Program-made: the position numbers and the translations under genes
Assembly: GCF_020735465.1 (NCBI RefSeq)
Contig: NZ_CP085935.1
Location: 310,001-374,000, forward strand
Direction of reading: 5' to 3'
Length of the DNA stretch: 64,000 nt
From: Collinsella stercoris DSM 13279
GTDB taxonomy: Bacteria > Actinomycetota > Coriobacteriia > Coriobacteriales > Coriobacteriaceae
Notes under the pieces: model-generated
What the model saw: the letters and a program-made list of their open reading frames with translations, nothing else
Database searches by the model: none
What the model was told of the DNA's origin: nothing
In this document: one piece after another, positions 53,796 through 64,000 of the stretch
How the letters are laid out: each line of letters opens with the position of its first letter
How positions within the stretch are numbered: position 1 is the stretch's first letter

Positions 53796-54515
53796 ATGAT
53801 CTGGTTCACATCGGATACGCACTTCGGCCATGCCAACGTGCTGCATTTCACCGACCGTCCGTTCGGCGATATTGCGCATATGAACCGCGCGCTCATCAAC
53901 GCCATCAACGAGCGCGTGGCGCCAACCGACGACCTGTATATCCTCGGTGATTTCTCGTATCAGATGACCGCGGTCGAGGCGGCGGCGCTGCGCTCGAAGA
54001 TCAATTGCCGCAAGGTGCACATCGTGCCGGGCAATCACGATAAGGACTGGACGCACAAGGACGTGGCGGGGACGTTCATCGTCGACTCGCCCATCGTGCG
54101 CATCAACATTCATGGGCAGAAGATCGTGCTGTCGCACTATCCGCTCATGGAGTGGCAGTCCATGTCGCGCGGGTCCTGGCATTTGCATGGGCACATCCAC
54201 AGCGCGGGCAGCGTGTATAACGAGCTCAACCGCAAGCAGGGCCTCATGCGCTACGACGTGGGTGTGGATGCGAACGACCTGGCGCCGGTGAGCCTGGACG
54301 AGATTCGCGCCTGGTTCGAGGGCGTGGAGTTCTACGGCCGTGCCCGCTGGTGGGAGTGGGTGAACGGAACGGGTGACCCCGCGGTGGCAGAGGATTGCGG
54401 GGCGGTCCGCGAGCTCATGGTCGAGGTGGATCGCGACCATGCCACCGCGCAGGAGTCTGCGGAGGCGTCGCGGCGTTGCGCCTCGGCGCTGCGGGATCTC
54501 GGCCTCGGACGCTAG
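53796..54515 (+). CDS. Calcineurin-like metallophosphoesterase
   Basis: 239 residues. Metal motifs are in order: SDTHFGHAN (DxH), LGDFSYQ (GD), PGNHDKD (GNHD), LSHYPLME (H) and HLHGHIHSAG (GHxH). Related to small phage and bacterial phosphoesterases; substrate unknown. Confidence 0.9.
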   Translation: MIWFTSDTHFGHANVLHFTDRPFGDIAHMNRALINAINERVAPTDDLYILGDFSYQMTAVEAAALRSKINCRKVHIVPGNHDKDWTHKDVAGTFIVDSPIVRINIHGQKIVLSHYPLMEWQSMSRGSWHLHGHIHSAGSVYNELNRKQGLMRYDVGVDANDLAPVSLDEIRAWFEGVEFYGRARWWEWVNGTGDPAVAEDCGAVRELMVEVDRDHATAQESAEASRRCASALRDLGLGR

Positions 54516-54571
54516 CACCACGCGGAGCATCGGCCTTCACCGCGGCCTTCGCTTCGAATGCATGGGACTTC

Positions 54572-54606
54572 AACCTCAAATTAGGGACAGTCCCTCATTT
54601 GAGGTT
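54572..54606. repeat. REP-like palindrome upstream of pyrG
   Basis: AACCTCAAATTAGGGACAG...CATTTGAGGTT, a near-perfect 35-base palindrome of the same family as 33089. Confidence 0.9.
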
Positions 54607-54663
54607 GAGAGGGGCAATCGTTTCAAGTTCATGAATTCGCCATACTCCCCATCGTCATGGTAG

Positions 54664-56515
<1,852 letters not shown>

Positions 56516-56637
56516 GCTACTTTTGGATGGGCGCCAACTGGGGTGAGCTGTCGGGAACGATGGTAAGCGCGAGACCGGCCCGGCCGCGTGTTGCGGCCGG
56601 GCCGGTTGATGCCGTGTTGTTCGATACTCCCTTGGCG

Positions 56638-57258
56638 TTAGCTCAACATCTTGGCAAGCATGCCGATGCCGATGCCGACCAAGCCGCCGACGATGGTGCC
56701 GAGTATGATTTGCGCGCCGTTGCGCATGCCCTTTACCCAGGGGTTCATCTCGCGCTCGCGACGCCCCTCGAGCGTATCGCGATCAACCTGCTTGCCGCGG
56801 CTGAACGCAAGCACCTCGCGGTACGTGGCGAGGTCGTGCTGCTTCTTCATGCGCTCCATGTAGGTGAAGGCGATGAGCATCACGAGCAGGGCGATCGCCG
56901 CGAACACGGCGGTGGGGGCGATGTGGACGCCCCAGCCCCATTCGAATTGGAAGGCAGCCCACGCGCTGAGCGCCAAAAACACGACCGCGCTTACCACCGT
57001 GATAGTCGAGAGGGCGTTGTACTTCTTCACCGCTGCGTCCATTACCTGTGCCATGGTTTCCACATCTCCTTTGATGAGGGAGTCCACGGTCACCCCGAAC
57101 ACGTTCGACAACAGCAAAAGACTCTGAACGTCCGGATAGGTGCGGCCCACTTCCCAGTTGCTGATCGTTTGGCGCGAGACGTAGATCTTCGCCGCCAGAT
57201 CGTCCTGAGAAAGCCCGAGCTCCTTGCGGTGCTCTTTGATATGGGCGCCCAGTTCCAT
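56638..57258 (-). CDS. XRE-family regulator with membrane domain
   Basis: 206 residues. HTH: KEHRKELGLSQDDLAAKIYVSRQTISNWEVGRTYPDV. Two central hydrophobic helices (about 90-140) and a C-terminal glycine-rich helix (GTIVGGLVGIGIGMLAKM) suggest membrane attachment. Neighbouring function unknown. The hairpin at 56575 may terminate it. Confidence 0.88.
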   Translation of the reverse strand: MELGAHIKEHRKELGLSQDDLAAKIYVSRQTISNWEVGRTYPDVQSLLLLSNVFGVTVDSLIKGDVETMAQVMDAAVKKYNALSTITVVSAVVFLALSAWAAFQFEWGWGVHIAPTAVFAAIALLVMLIAFTYMERMKKQHDLATYREVLAFSRGKQVDRDTLEGRREREMNPWVKGMRNGAQIILGTIVGGLVGIGIGMLAKMLS

Positions 57259-57534
57259 GCGGTTCGTCCTTTCGGTTCGCGGTGACCCTTGTCGAGATTC
57301 ACCATGGCATCACCGCGGCAATCGTACCATCAAAGGGCTTTATAGCGGGCGATTTTAGGTCGGATGCAGGATGCCAAAAGGCTTTATACACGCATCTGAG
57401 CTGGTGTTTTGATGCTTGGGCTCGAAGCGATGGCTTGCGAGTCATCAGATGGTTTTCAATGCGCGAGCGCTTGGTTTCTTGGCTTGAATGGGCTGCGGGA
57501 TGAAGGTTGAAGGGGTCTGAAGGGGGTCGCTAAA

Positions 57535-57660
57535 TAAAATGTGTGGGGTTTATTGAAGGGGCGCTGAGTAGACTGCGGAAAAGGAGACAAGAAACCGCTG
57601 GAAACAGGTTTCTGAAAGGCAGGTCTACTTGGGGCATCCAATTAAACCCCACACATTTTA
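57535..57660. repeat. 126-nt structured element, copy B
   Basis: 18-bp perfect terminal inverted repeat (57535-57552 / 57643-57660) with the same AAAATGTGTGGGGTTTA as copy A. Inner stems AGTAGAC (57567-57573) / GTCTACT (57623-57629) and GAAACC (57591-57596) / GGTTTC (57607-57612). The third stem differs in sequence from copy A but keeps its base-pairing, i.e. structure is conserved. It lies in the 842-base gene-free gap 57259-58100. Confidence 0.88.
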
Positions 57661-57689
57661 ATGAATGACCCCTCGTTCTGTCTTCGAAT

Positions 57690-58078
57690 GATGGGGCGAG
57701 GTGGAAAACCTGCCCGGATGTGTTTCCCCGCCCGATTGGTGCTGCCGACCAACTGGTGCCGCCGCGCGCCGGTGCTGCCGTGTGACGTGCGTTGCGGTGC
57801 AACCGGCGTTGCTGTGCTGCCGGTACTGTCGTCCGGCCGGCGATGGCGCACGATTGGCGCTGGCGCCCGGCAAGCGTCGCTGTGCGGTCGACGCCGCCCG
57901 GCTGTCGCAAGCCGCGCGGTCGGTGCTGGCGTCCGGCCGGCGAGGGCGAGTGTCCGGAGGAATCGTGCGGCAGGCGCCGCTGTACGGTCGGGGCCGCCCA
58001 GTTGGCACAAGCTGCATGCCGGTGCTGGCGCGCGGCTTGCGTTGACGTTTTTGAGGAGGCCGGCTGCCGCGCGGTCGG
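57690..58078. repeat. GC-rich degenerate repeat region
   Basis: Imperfect repeats of units like GGTGCTGGCGTCCGGCCGGCGA occur about five times with drift (e.g. near 57830, 57930 and 58018). Open frames on both strands are low-complexity and I do not consider them genes. Confidence 0.5.
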
Positions 58079-58113
58079 CACCTCAAATTAGTGCCTGTCC
58101 CTAATTTGAGGTG
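58079..58113. repeat. REP-like palindrome forming the 3' end of the ABC permease gene
   Basis: CACCTCAAATTAGTGCCTG...AATTTGAGGTG. The permease stop (58101-58103) and its last four codons (TTSN) lie in it. Confidence 0.9.
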
Positions 58114-59294
58114 GTGCGCAGACGGGCGGCCACAAGGCCCGCGGACGCGATCGCGACAGCGAAGAGCGCGATGATACCCAAGTCGATACCGACGGTGGCC
58201 AGAACGCGCGCATTCACCTCTTGGGCGCCGAGCGCGCAGGTCACGGCATCGTACATCCAGAAAGTGGGCGTGAAGCGCGCGACCGCTTGCACATTCGCGC
58301 CCATGAGCGACAGCGGTACCCACGCCCCGCCCAAAAACGACATGACCATGCCGCCCAAGTTGGCGATCGCGTTGAGTGCCTCCTCCCTAAAGCCGCATTG
58401 CGCGAGCGTGTAGGCGAGCGAGAGCGGGACGAGTGCGAACGCGCAAAGCGACGCGATGGCGAGCGCCACCTGTGCACCTGCGCTCGAAAGCAGTGCGCCT
58501 GCCCCGGAGGCGCCGATGCCGACGAGTGCGACCCATGCGCACACGCCGAGCGCCAGCACCGCGCATCCGGCGATGCTCTCGAATCCCATGCGCCAGCTGC
58601 TCACGGGCGCGGCGAGCTGTCGCCGCCGCACGTCGGGCTTGTTGAGCGTGGAGAGCACCACGCCGGCGACCACGACGATGGACGAGGTGACGGTGTACGA
58701 GCTAAAGGTGAGGTAGAACGCCAGGCGCGATGCCGCGGTGCTTTCCTCGGTCGTTTCAATAGTGTCGACGGCGGGTGCGATGTCGGAAAGCTTGCGCACG
58801 CCGTCCAACACCTGCTCGGCGCTTGCGTGGGACGTGAGCGCGGCGCGGCTCGCGATGAGCGATGCCGTGCGGCTTGCGCGCTGGGATGCCAGCGCCGCCG
58901 CCTGCATGTCGCCGCCGGTCGCCGCCTCGAGCTCGGGTAGGTCGCCTCCCGTTTTCGCGGCATCCATGAGGGCATCGCCAAAGCCCGCGGGAATAACGAG
59001 CACGGCGTCGGCCTTGCCGGTCGCGAGCGCATCCTGCAGGGCGATGGGCTCGTCGGCAACGGTTATGAGCTCGTCCGTCTGGGAGAGCACCTCCTCGAGT
59101 GATTGTGCTACGGCTGATCCGTCGCGATCGACGAGTGCGATGCGGGCGCGGGGAACCTCGGTGGCCTCCCGCGCGCCGCTTCCGCCCGCCTCTCCCATGA
59201 GCACAACGCCCATGCTCGATAAAAAGCCGATGTAGATGATGAGGTAGAGCGGGTGGCGAAGCGCGATGGTGAGCGCCCGTTTACAGATGTTCAT
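58101..59294 (-). CDS. ABC-2 type permease
   Basis: 397 residues. Helix 1 (YLIIYIGFLSSMGVVLMG), an external domain to about residue 180, then five to six helices with the ABC2_membrane_3 layout (FLGGAWVPLSLMGANVQAVARFTPTFWMYDAV). It ends in a REP element. It overlaps the upstream permease gene by 14 bases; with the ATPase it forms a drug or lipid exporter. Confidence 0.85.
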   Translation of the reverse strand: MNICKRALTIALRHPLYLIIYIGFLSSMGVVLMGEAGGSGAREATEVPRARIALVDRDGSAVAQSLEEVLSQTDELITVADEPIALQDALATGKADAVLVIPAGFGDALMDAAKTGGDLPELEAATGGDMQAAALASQRASRTASLIASRAALTSHASAEQVLDGVRKLSDIAPAVDTIETTEESTAASRLAFYLTFSSYTVTSSIVVVAGVVLSTLNKPDVRRRQLAAPVSSWRMGFESIAGCAVLALGVCAWVALVGIGASGAGALLSSAGAQVALAIASLCAFALVPLSLAYTLAQCGFREEALNAIANLGGMVMSFLGGAWVPLSLMGANVQAVARFTPTFWMYDAVTCALGAQEVNARVLATVGIDLGIIALFAVAIASAGLVAARLRTTSN

Positions 59295-60663
59295 GCGCGG
59301 ACCTCCTCATGCAAGCGGCCGATACGGCAAGCAGCACGGCTGCGATGCCGGCGCACGCCGCTAGGCGAAGGGAGAACGGGACGAGTGTGTCGTAGTAGTA
59401 GACGGTGTAGAACAGGTCGCGGATCAGGCAGACCGGGTTGAGCCACGTCGCAGCGGGGAAGACATGTGCGACGGTATCGGCGAGCTCCATCGTGGGCTCT
59501 CCGTAGAGGCCGGCAAAAAGCGACAGCAGGCAGGTGAGCGCCGTGAGGATGCCCCTGCGCGAGTCTGAGCCCATACGTCCGGGCAACGCGCCCACCAGGG
59601 TTCCGATGCCGCAAGAAAGCAAGCTCGACGCCGCGATTCCAACGAGGCAGAGTCCCTCGCGCCCCGAGAAGTCGATGTGCGCGGTCAGGCAGATGTAACC
59701 AAAGGCGATGGCCAAAAATGTGGTGGAGACCGCCCAGCAGGCGCCGATGGTGGGGATGAGCAGGCGCATGCGGCTCGTGCCCGAAACGGCGCGCCGCGCG
59801 CCGGCGGCGGACGAGGCGGGCTGCAGGCGCCAGACGCTTTCCTCGGCGAGCTGCGCGGCAAAGATCGAGGCCATGCCGAGCAGCGCGTAGTAGAAGCGCA
59901 CCATGCTGTCGGGCTGGGCATGCGTGAGCGAGACTTCCCGCACAGAGACGCCGAGACCGAGCGCGTCTTCGAGGGCGATAGGGTCGCTCAGCGCCACGGG
60001 GTCATGTGTGGCGACGTCTTCGATGAGCGCTTTGCTTTGCAGATAGCTGGTCGCGACCGATTCGACGATGGCGCGATTGACATCGTAGGAGGCGTCGCTG
60101 CCCGTGCCGGACCCGGCGGGAGCGAGGATGATGCGGGGCGCGCCCATGCTGCCGGCGGAGGGCGTGCCCTCGCTGGTAGTGGAGGACGTGATGGCCGACA
60201 CGTCTGAGGAGCCCGCTGCGGTACCAGAGCCGCTTGCGGCTCCTGTCGCATCGGCGGTGGTCGGGTCGCCTGCGGAGCCTGCCGCATCGACGGCATCGAG
60301 CTCATCCGACCCGCTTTGCTTCGCGTTCCCCTCATTGCTCGCGGCGTCGACGATATACGCCCCCGCCACGGATCCCTCGGCGATCAGCTCGCGCGCCTCC
60401 TGTTCGGTGGCCACGGGATGAACGGCGAGAAAGGGTTCGTCTGCCTCGCTCAAAGTATCGACTACCTGCGAGAAGGGAGAATCCTCCCAGGCGTCGTCGG
60501 CGACGACGGCGACGTCCACCGCCTCGACGGAGCCCGTGGAGCGCATGGGCTCGAACATGAAGTTGAACACCGTGGCAAGCACGATGGGGAAGATGAGCGT
60601 CCATACGACGGCGCTCGGCGTGAGCAGCAGCGTGCGCACGGTCGCTTTGAAGGTGGTCCACAT
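59281..60663 (-). CDS. ABC-2 type permease with long low-complexity external insert
   Basis: 460 residues. Helix 1 (SAVVWTLIFPIVLATVFNFMF), then an external region whose residues about 115-185 are rich in Ser, Ala, Gly and Thr and probably disordered. Five or six C-terminal helices end LRLAACAGIAAVLLAVSAACM. Paired with the previous permease (14-base overlap) and the ATPase 9 bases upstream. Confidence 0.83.
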   Translation of the reverse strand: MWTTFKATVRTLLLTPSAVVWTLIFPIVLATVFNFMFEPMRSTGSVEAVDVAVVADDAWEDSPFSQVVDTLSEADEPFLAVHPVATEQEARELIAEGSVAGAYIVDAASNEGNAKQSGSDELDAVDAAGSAGDPTTADATGAASGSGTAAGSSDVSAITSSTTSEGTPSAGSMGAPRIILAPAGSGTGSDASYDVNRAIVESVATSYLQSKALIEDVATHDPVALSDPIALEDALGLGVSVREVSLTHAQPDSMVRFYYALLGMASIFAAQLAEESVWRLQPASSAAGARRAVSGTSRMRLLIPTIGACWAVSTTFLAIAFGYICLTAHIDFSGREGLCLVGIAASSLLSCGIGTLVGALPGRMGSDSRRGILTALTCLLSLFAGLYGEPTMELADTVAHVFPAATWLNPVCLIRDLFYTVYYYDTLVPFSLRLAACAGIAAVLLAVSAACMRRSAHEHL

Positions 60664-60672
60664 GGCGCTCTC

Positions 60673-61659
60673 CTAATCGCGCAGCTCGCGGCCGGTGATC
60701 TCGAGGAACACGTCGTTGAGGGTGGGCGGCGCGCAAGTGATGCGGCCCAGGCGCGCGTTGCCCGCGCGCAGCGACGCGAGGACGTCGGTGAGGTTGTGCT
60801 CGCTTGCCTCGCAGGACACGGCGAGCAGGTTGCCGGCGAGCGAGACGCCGAGGACGTGGGGCAACGCGCGCAGGCGGTCGAGCTCGCGGGCAGGGAGGGC
60901 GGCACCGGGGCTCGCGTGCGAGCGCGATCTTGCGCGTGGGCCCGAGGGACCTTCGAGTTCAATGACGATGCGCTCACCCGTGCGGATCGAGCGCTTGAGC
61001 TCGTCGGGCGTGCCCTGCGCGAGCGCGCGGCCGTGGTCCATGATCATCACGCGGTCGCAGATCTGCTCGACCTCCTCCATGTAATGGCTGGTGTAGACCA
61101 CCGTCGCCCCCTCGGCGCGCAGGCGCTGGATGCCGCTGAGGATGGCGTTGCGGCTCTGCGGGTCCACGGCCACAGTGGGCTCGTCGAAGAAGATGAGCTC
61201 CGGCTTGTGGGCGATGCCGCAGGCGATGTTGAGGCGGCGCAGCAGTCCGCCCGAGAGCTTGCCGGGGCGAAAGCGGACGAATTCCTCAAGTTCCACGAAC
61301 TCGATCGCCTCGCCCACGAGCGCGCGACGGCGGGCGCGGTCGCTCACGTAGAGCGAGCAGAAGTAGTCGATGTTTTCACGCACGGTGAGCTCGTCGATGA
61401 CCGCCACCTGCTGCGGCACGATGCCGATCCGGCGCTTGAGGTCGTAGCGCGTGGGCGCCATGGGCTCGCCGAAGAGCTCGATGCTGCCGCGGTCGTAGGT
61501 GAGCAGGGCGAGCATGCAGTTGATGCTCGTGGTCTTGCCCGAGCCGTTGGGTCCCAGCAGGCCGAAGATCTCGCCTTGGGCGACGTTCAGGTCGAAGTGG
61601 TCGAGGGCGAGCAGCTCGTCGTAGCGTTTGACGAGTCCCTCGATCGCGATGACGTCCAT
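60673..61659 (-). CDS. ABC transporter ATPase (drug exporter type)
   Basis: 328 residues from ATG 61659 (GGAGGAACC upstream). Walker A GPNGSGKTTS, signature LSGGLLRRLN (Q replaced by L), Walker B LIFFDEPTVAVDP, switch TSHYMEE. The 90-residue C-terminal extension (DUF4162-like) is typical of DrrA-class exporters. Confidence 0.93.
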   Translation of the reverse strand: MDVIAIEGLVKRYDELLALDHFDLNVAQGEIFGLLGPNGSGKTTSINCMLALLTYDRGSIELFGEPMAPTRYDLKRRIGIVPQQVAVIDELTVRENIDYFCSLYVSDRARRRALVGEAIEFVELEEFVRFRPGKLSGGLLRRLNIACGIAHKPELIFFDEPTVAVDPQSRNAILSGIQRLRAEGATVVYTSHYMEEVEQICDRVMIMDHGRALAQGTPDELKRSIRTGERIVIELEGPSGPRARSRSHASPGAALPARELDRLRALPHVLGVSLAGNLLAVSCEASEHNLTDVLASLRAGNARLGRITCAPPTLNDVFLEITGRELRD

Positions 61660-61673
61660 GGTTCCTCCGCTCC

Positions 61674-61706
61674 ACCTCAATTTGGGGACAGTCCCTAAAT
61701 TGAGGT
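61674..61706. repeat. REP-like palindrome
   Basis: ACCTCAATTTGGGGACAG...AAATTGAGGT, perfect apart from the core, immediately upstream of the ABC ATPase SD. Confidence 0.9.
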
Positions 61707-61760
61707 TTTCGATTCCGTGCTTGCTGCGAACATGGTGCCCGACGCCCTCGCAACGCGGTA

Positions 61761-61774
61761 GTGACAATTGTCAC
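61761..61774. promoter_or_regulatory. 14-bp palindromic operator candidate
   Basis: GTGACAATTGTCAC, perfect palindrome, between the divergent ABC exporter operon and the LuxR gene (start 61822). Position suits a repressor or activator acting on both. Confidence 0.6.
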
Positions 61775-61821
61775 GACTTGGTTTTTTAGCGAGAATGCCG
61801 CTTTTGCTACCATGTGAGGCT

Positions 61822-62745
61822 ATGGAGAGAATCACTGACATAGTACTGGTGCTCGTCGCGTGCGTGCTGTTCCGCGTTGCCGCCGGGGTCGCGAGCACGG
61901 CATCGGCCGTTGCGGGACTCGCGGGGGATGCACTCGCTGTCCCGACGGTCGTCTGCCTGCTTGTGGCGATCATCGCGGTGCTGACATGCGAGTGGGCGCG
62001 GGGGAAGTGGCGCGTGCTCGGCCCGGTGGCGTATTGCGTTGTGAGTTCGTTTGTTCCCGAGGGGCTATTTCTGCTTTCCGCCGTTGTGTACGAGTTGCTC
62101 CAATTCGCGCGGGAGCCGCTGCCGTGGCGCGCGGCGCCGATTGCTTTGCTATTGCCCGCCGCGCGCATGGTGGTCGCGCCGTGTGTTTCTGGGACGGAGC
62201 TTGCGTGCGTGGGCGCTCTGTCTGCGTTGGCGGGGCTGTTGTCCTGGCGGACGAGCATGCTGCTTGCCCAGCGCGACTTGCGGCATCGGACCCGGGACGA
62301 GTTTCGCGCGCACGAGCTGTTCGGCGCGGGGGAGCGGGGCGCCTCTGCGGTTGCGACTGGTTGCGTGATGTCCGAGGGCGCCGACGCGGGTGCCGGTGCG
62401 GGCTCGCCGTCTGGGCGGGTCGGAGCTGGCGCGGTGCTTGCCGCGGACGCGTCGACCGGTACGGATGCGGTGTCAGGTCGTGTCGATGCGTGCCCGGGTG
62501 CAGATGCGGGTCTCGCTGCGCATTCGCCCGAAGGCCGCTGCCGTTCTACGTTTTCCGAGTTGACCGATCGCGAGTACGAGGTGGTTCGTCTGGTCGCCGA
62601 GGGCCTGGACAACCACGAGATTTCCGCCGCTGCGTTCATCAGCGAGGGCACGGTGCGCAATCGGATCAGCTCCGTTCTGCAAAAGACCGGGTACAAAAAT
62701 CGGACCCAGCTCGCCGTCGCCTGGTGGCAAGCCCGTGCGCGCTAA
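61822..62745 (+). CDS. Membrane-bound LuxR-type regulator
   Basis: 307 residues from ATG 61822. Five or so membrane helices (residues about 3-150), a linker of about 60 residues rich in Ala, Gly, Asp and Ser, and a C-terminal LuxR HTH (LTDREYEVVRLVAEGLDNHEISAAAFISEGTVRNRISSVLQKTGYKNRTQLAVAWW). The layout resembles the many membrane LuxR regulators of Coriobacteriia. Divergent to the ABC exporter, so probably its regulator. The stop abuts a REP. Confidence 0.85.
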   Translation: MERITDIVLVLVACVLFRVAAGVASTASAVAGLAGDALAVPTVVCLLVAIIAVLTCEWARGKWRVLGPVAYCVVSSFVPEGLFLLSAVVYELLQFAREPLPWRAAPIALLLPAARMVVAPCVSGTELACVGALSALAGLLSWRTSMLLAQRDLRHRTRDEFRAHELFGAGERGASAVATGCVMSEGADAGAGAGSPSGRVGAGAVLAADASTGTDAVSGRVDACPGADAGLAAHSPEGRCRSTFSELTDREYEVVRLVAEGLDNHEISAAAFISEGTVRNRISSVLQKTGYKNRTQLAVAWWQARAR

Positions 62746-62936
62746 CCCCAGATTGGGGACAGGCACTAATCTGAGGTGTGCGCCGCAGTCCCTGTGGGCA
62801 CCTCAGATTGGGGGCCGTCTCAAATTGGGAGCCACTTTAGATTGGGGCAGGCGCCTTTGTGAGGTGACGATCCGGCGCGTTCTAGATTATCGTTCGGCTT
62901 CAAACCTCAGATTAGTGCCTGCCCCCAATCTGGGGT
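62746..62936. repeat. Cluster of three to four REP-like palindromes
   Basis: 62746-62778 (CCCCAGATTGGGGACAGG), 62800-62866 (degraded) and 62904-62936 (AACCTCAGATTAGTGCC). No gene in the gap. Confidence 0.85.
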
Positions 62937-62944
62937 CGGCGATA

Positions 62945-63352
62945 ATGGTGCATGACCCGTCGCCTCGCAGGTTGGAGGACGAATATGGCAGGCCTATAGT
63001 TTCGAGGCTCGAGCGCGACATGCGCATGGACATCGAGAGGTCGCGCTATAGCGAAATGGAGCTTGAGGGAATCCGTTGCATCCTGCAGCGCACGGTCGAT
63101 GCGCGTGGCAAGGCGGCACGGATCGCGGCGGCGGTGCTCGTCGCGTTTGACGCGTTTTACGTGTGGGCCGAGTTCTTCGCCAATCCCAATCACGTGATGG
63201 GCGCGTTCTCGTTCTCCATGACCGTGTTGGTGGTTCTTGAGGTGCTCATCTGGTGGTTCGTGTGGTTCATCCAGATTGGCTTGCTCAAACGTGACTTCAA
63301 TCGGGCCGTCGAACGCGGGTATCCGCAGCTCTTCACATGCCGCCTACGGTGA
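62945..63352 (+). CDS. Small membrane protein of unknown family
   Basis: 135 residues. A charged N-terminal 60 residues, then two hydrophobic helices (AARIAAAVLVAFDAFYVWAEFF and MTVLVVLEVLIWWFVWFIQIGLL), a basic tail. No family recognised. No strong SD; the start ATG 62945 follows the last REP. Confidence 0.6.
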   Translation: MVHDPSPRRLEDEYGRPIVSRLERDMRMDIERSRYSEMELEGIRCILQRTVDARGKAARIAAAVLVAFDAFYVWAEFFANPNHVMGAFSFSMTVLVVLEVLIWWFVWFIQIGLLKRDFNRAVERGYPQLFTCRLR

Positions 63353-63750
63353 GGCGCGGTGAAGTTCGGAAGGCTCTCGCCTTCGTTTGGTATTTCGAGC
63401 GGGCCGTTTGCCGGCATATTTGCCGCTTTTCCGTTAAAGGGCTTGCAGACAGCCTGCTCGATGTTGTGCCATCGCGCTTTTCTGTTTGCACATGACCCGC
63501 TCGTCGCAATCCTGCTCGGAAAGCTTCGCAAAACCTCGACCATTCCTTGTTGTCGCGCCCCCGCAACGGTGCGTGGCGCATATGCAACGACATGTTGCGG
63601 AAATTGACGTGCCCAATTGGTGGTGTGCAACCGCAGGTGCGCGGATAGTTGATGCCGCGGGTCAGCTGGAGCCGGGACGAGCCGACCGCTCGGGCTCCGA
63701 TGCTGACGTGCCGCTATCATGGTTTCATAGCTACCAAGGAGGCATTTGTC
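63353..63750. other. 398-base gap
   Basis: No credible gene; small frames on both strands are low quality. A -10-like TATCAT at 63714-63719 is near the downstream regulator. Confidence 0.5.
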
Positions 63751-64000
63751 ATGGACGACGCCATGGATGAGGCAACGAAGTTCGCGGATCGTCTGCTCGA
63801 TTTGCGCCGCAAGGCGGGATACTCGCAGGAGCAGCTCGCGGATCTGCTGGGCGTGTCCCGGCAGGCGATCTCGAAGTGGGAGGGCGCTCAGGGGCGCCCC
63901 GAGGTCGACAACGTGGTCAAGTTGTCGCAAATCTACCGAGTGAGCACCGATTTTATTCTCACGGGGTCCGCAAGCGTGCCCTCGGTATGCGAGGCGCCAT
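63751..64000 (+). CDS. XRE-family regulator, N-terminal part (runs off window)
   Basis: 83 codons to the edge from ATG 63751 with a strong SD (AAGGAGG). HTH: LLDLRRKAGYSQEQLADLLGVSRQAISKWEGAQGRPEVDNVVKLSQIY. No C-terminal domain visible. Confidence 0.88.
   Translation, partial: MDDAMDEATKFADRLLDLRRKAGYSQEQLADLLGVSRQAISKWEGAQGRPEVDNVVKLSQIYRVSTDFILTGSASVPSVCEAP

Noticed and set aside
57530..58081. Open frames in the GC-rich repeat region left of the ABC permease
   Set aside because: Low-complexity Arg/Pro/Ala products on both strands, no SD, degenerate repeats underneath.
63359..63943. Small frames around 63359-63943 on both strands
   Set aside because: No SD or domain; the right part overlaps the clear XRE gene starting at 63751.

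Overview
The window is high-GC chromosomal DNA, very probably from a gut actinobacterium of the Coriobacteriia (Collinsella or a close relative). This rests on the GC-rich codon usage, the gene content (formate-THF ligase with FolD, C69 dipeptidase, QueH/QueA, kdpFABC with kdpDE, a thiopeptide-binding TipAS protein) and the many short palindromic repeats between genes. The genus is an inference; no rRNA or tRNA gene is visible to confirm it.

Layout. 1-11987 (minus strand): a type 1-like BREX phage-defence operon, brxA-brxB-brxC-pglX-pglZ, with pglZ cut by the window edge. Its pglX is split. About 842 N-terminal residues (methyltransferase core) are followed by an unrelated tail that was later hit by an IS1595-family element. 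About 2.6 kb away the C-terminal ~320 residues form a separate gene with its own promoter. That promoter carries two GAAC-N4-GTTC palindromes, one between the -35 and -10 boxes and one just upstream. Between the halves, on the opposite strand, sits a DUF3800 gene plus a 69-residue partner, preceded by a promoter and an intrinsic terminator and followed by a matching terminator. 12442-19213: one-carbon genes fhs-folD, then a C69 dipeptidase, a phasin-like protein and an ABC1/AarF kinase. 19562-26517: RlmA, GNAT, a small membrane peptide, MetG, a DUF3267 metalloprotease-like protein, QueH and QueA. 27249-30364: glyA with a one-base frameshift and a DHA2-type MFS exporter. 30723-33589: a metal-resistance operon (ArsR-type repressor, HMA protein, P1B ATPase) with two operators around a near-perfect promoter. 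34006-42402: a DEDD exonuclease, UcpA, a His-rich metal exporter, DUF188 and DUF1287 proteins, gene remnants, a TipA-like regulator with an internal start, an HdeD protein, a second IS1595 copy with a striking A/T-to-G/C substitution bias, and a stand-alone TipAS protein. 42462-50957: kdpE/kdpD facing kdpFABC. 51142-64000: regulators, an orphan FtsX-type permease, a phosphoesterase, pyrG, and an ABC-2 exporter operon next to a membrane LuxR regulator.

How it works together. The left 12 kb is a defence island whose central methyltransferase has been rebuilt or broken. The rest is housekeeping, metal and potassium homeostasis, and drug efflux. Intergenic regions hold at least three repeat families: ~33-bp REP-like palindromes (core like GGGACAGGCACC, ends CCTCAAATT/AATTTGAGG), long nested palindromes, and a 123-126-nt element with 17-18-bp terminal inverted repeats and conserved inner stems, present twice. 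No CRISPR array, rRNA or tRNA was seen.
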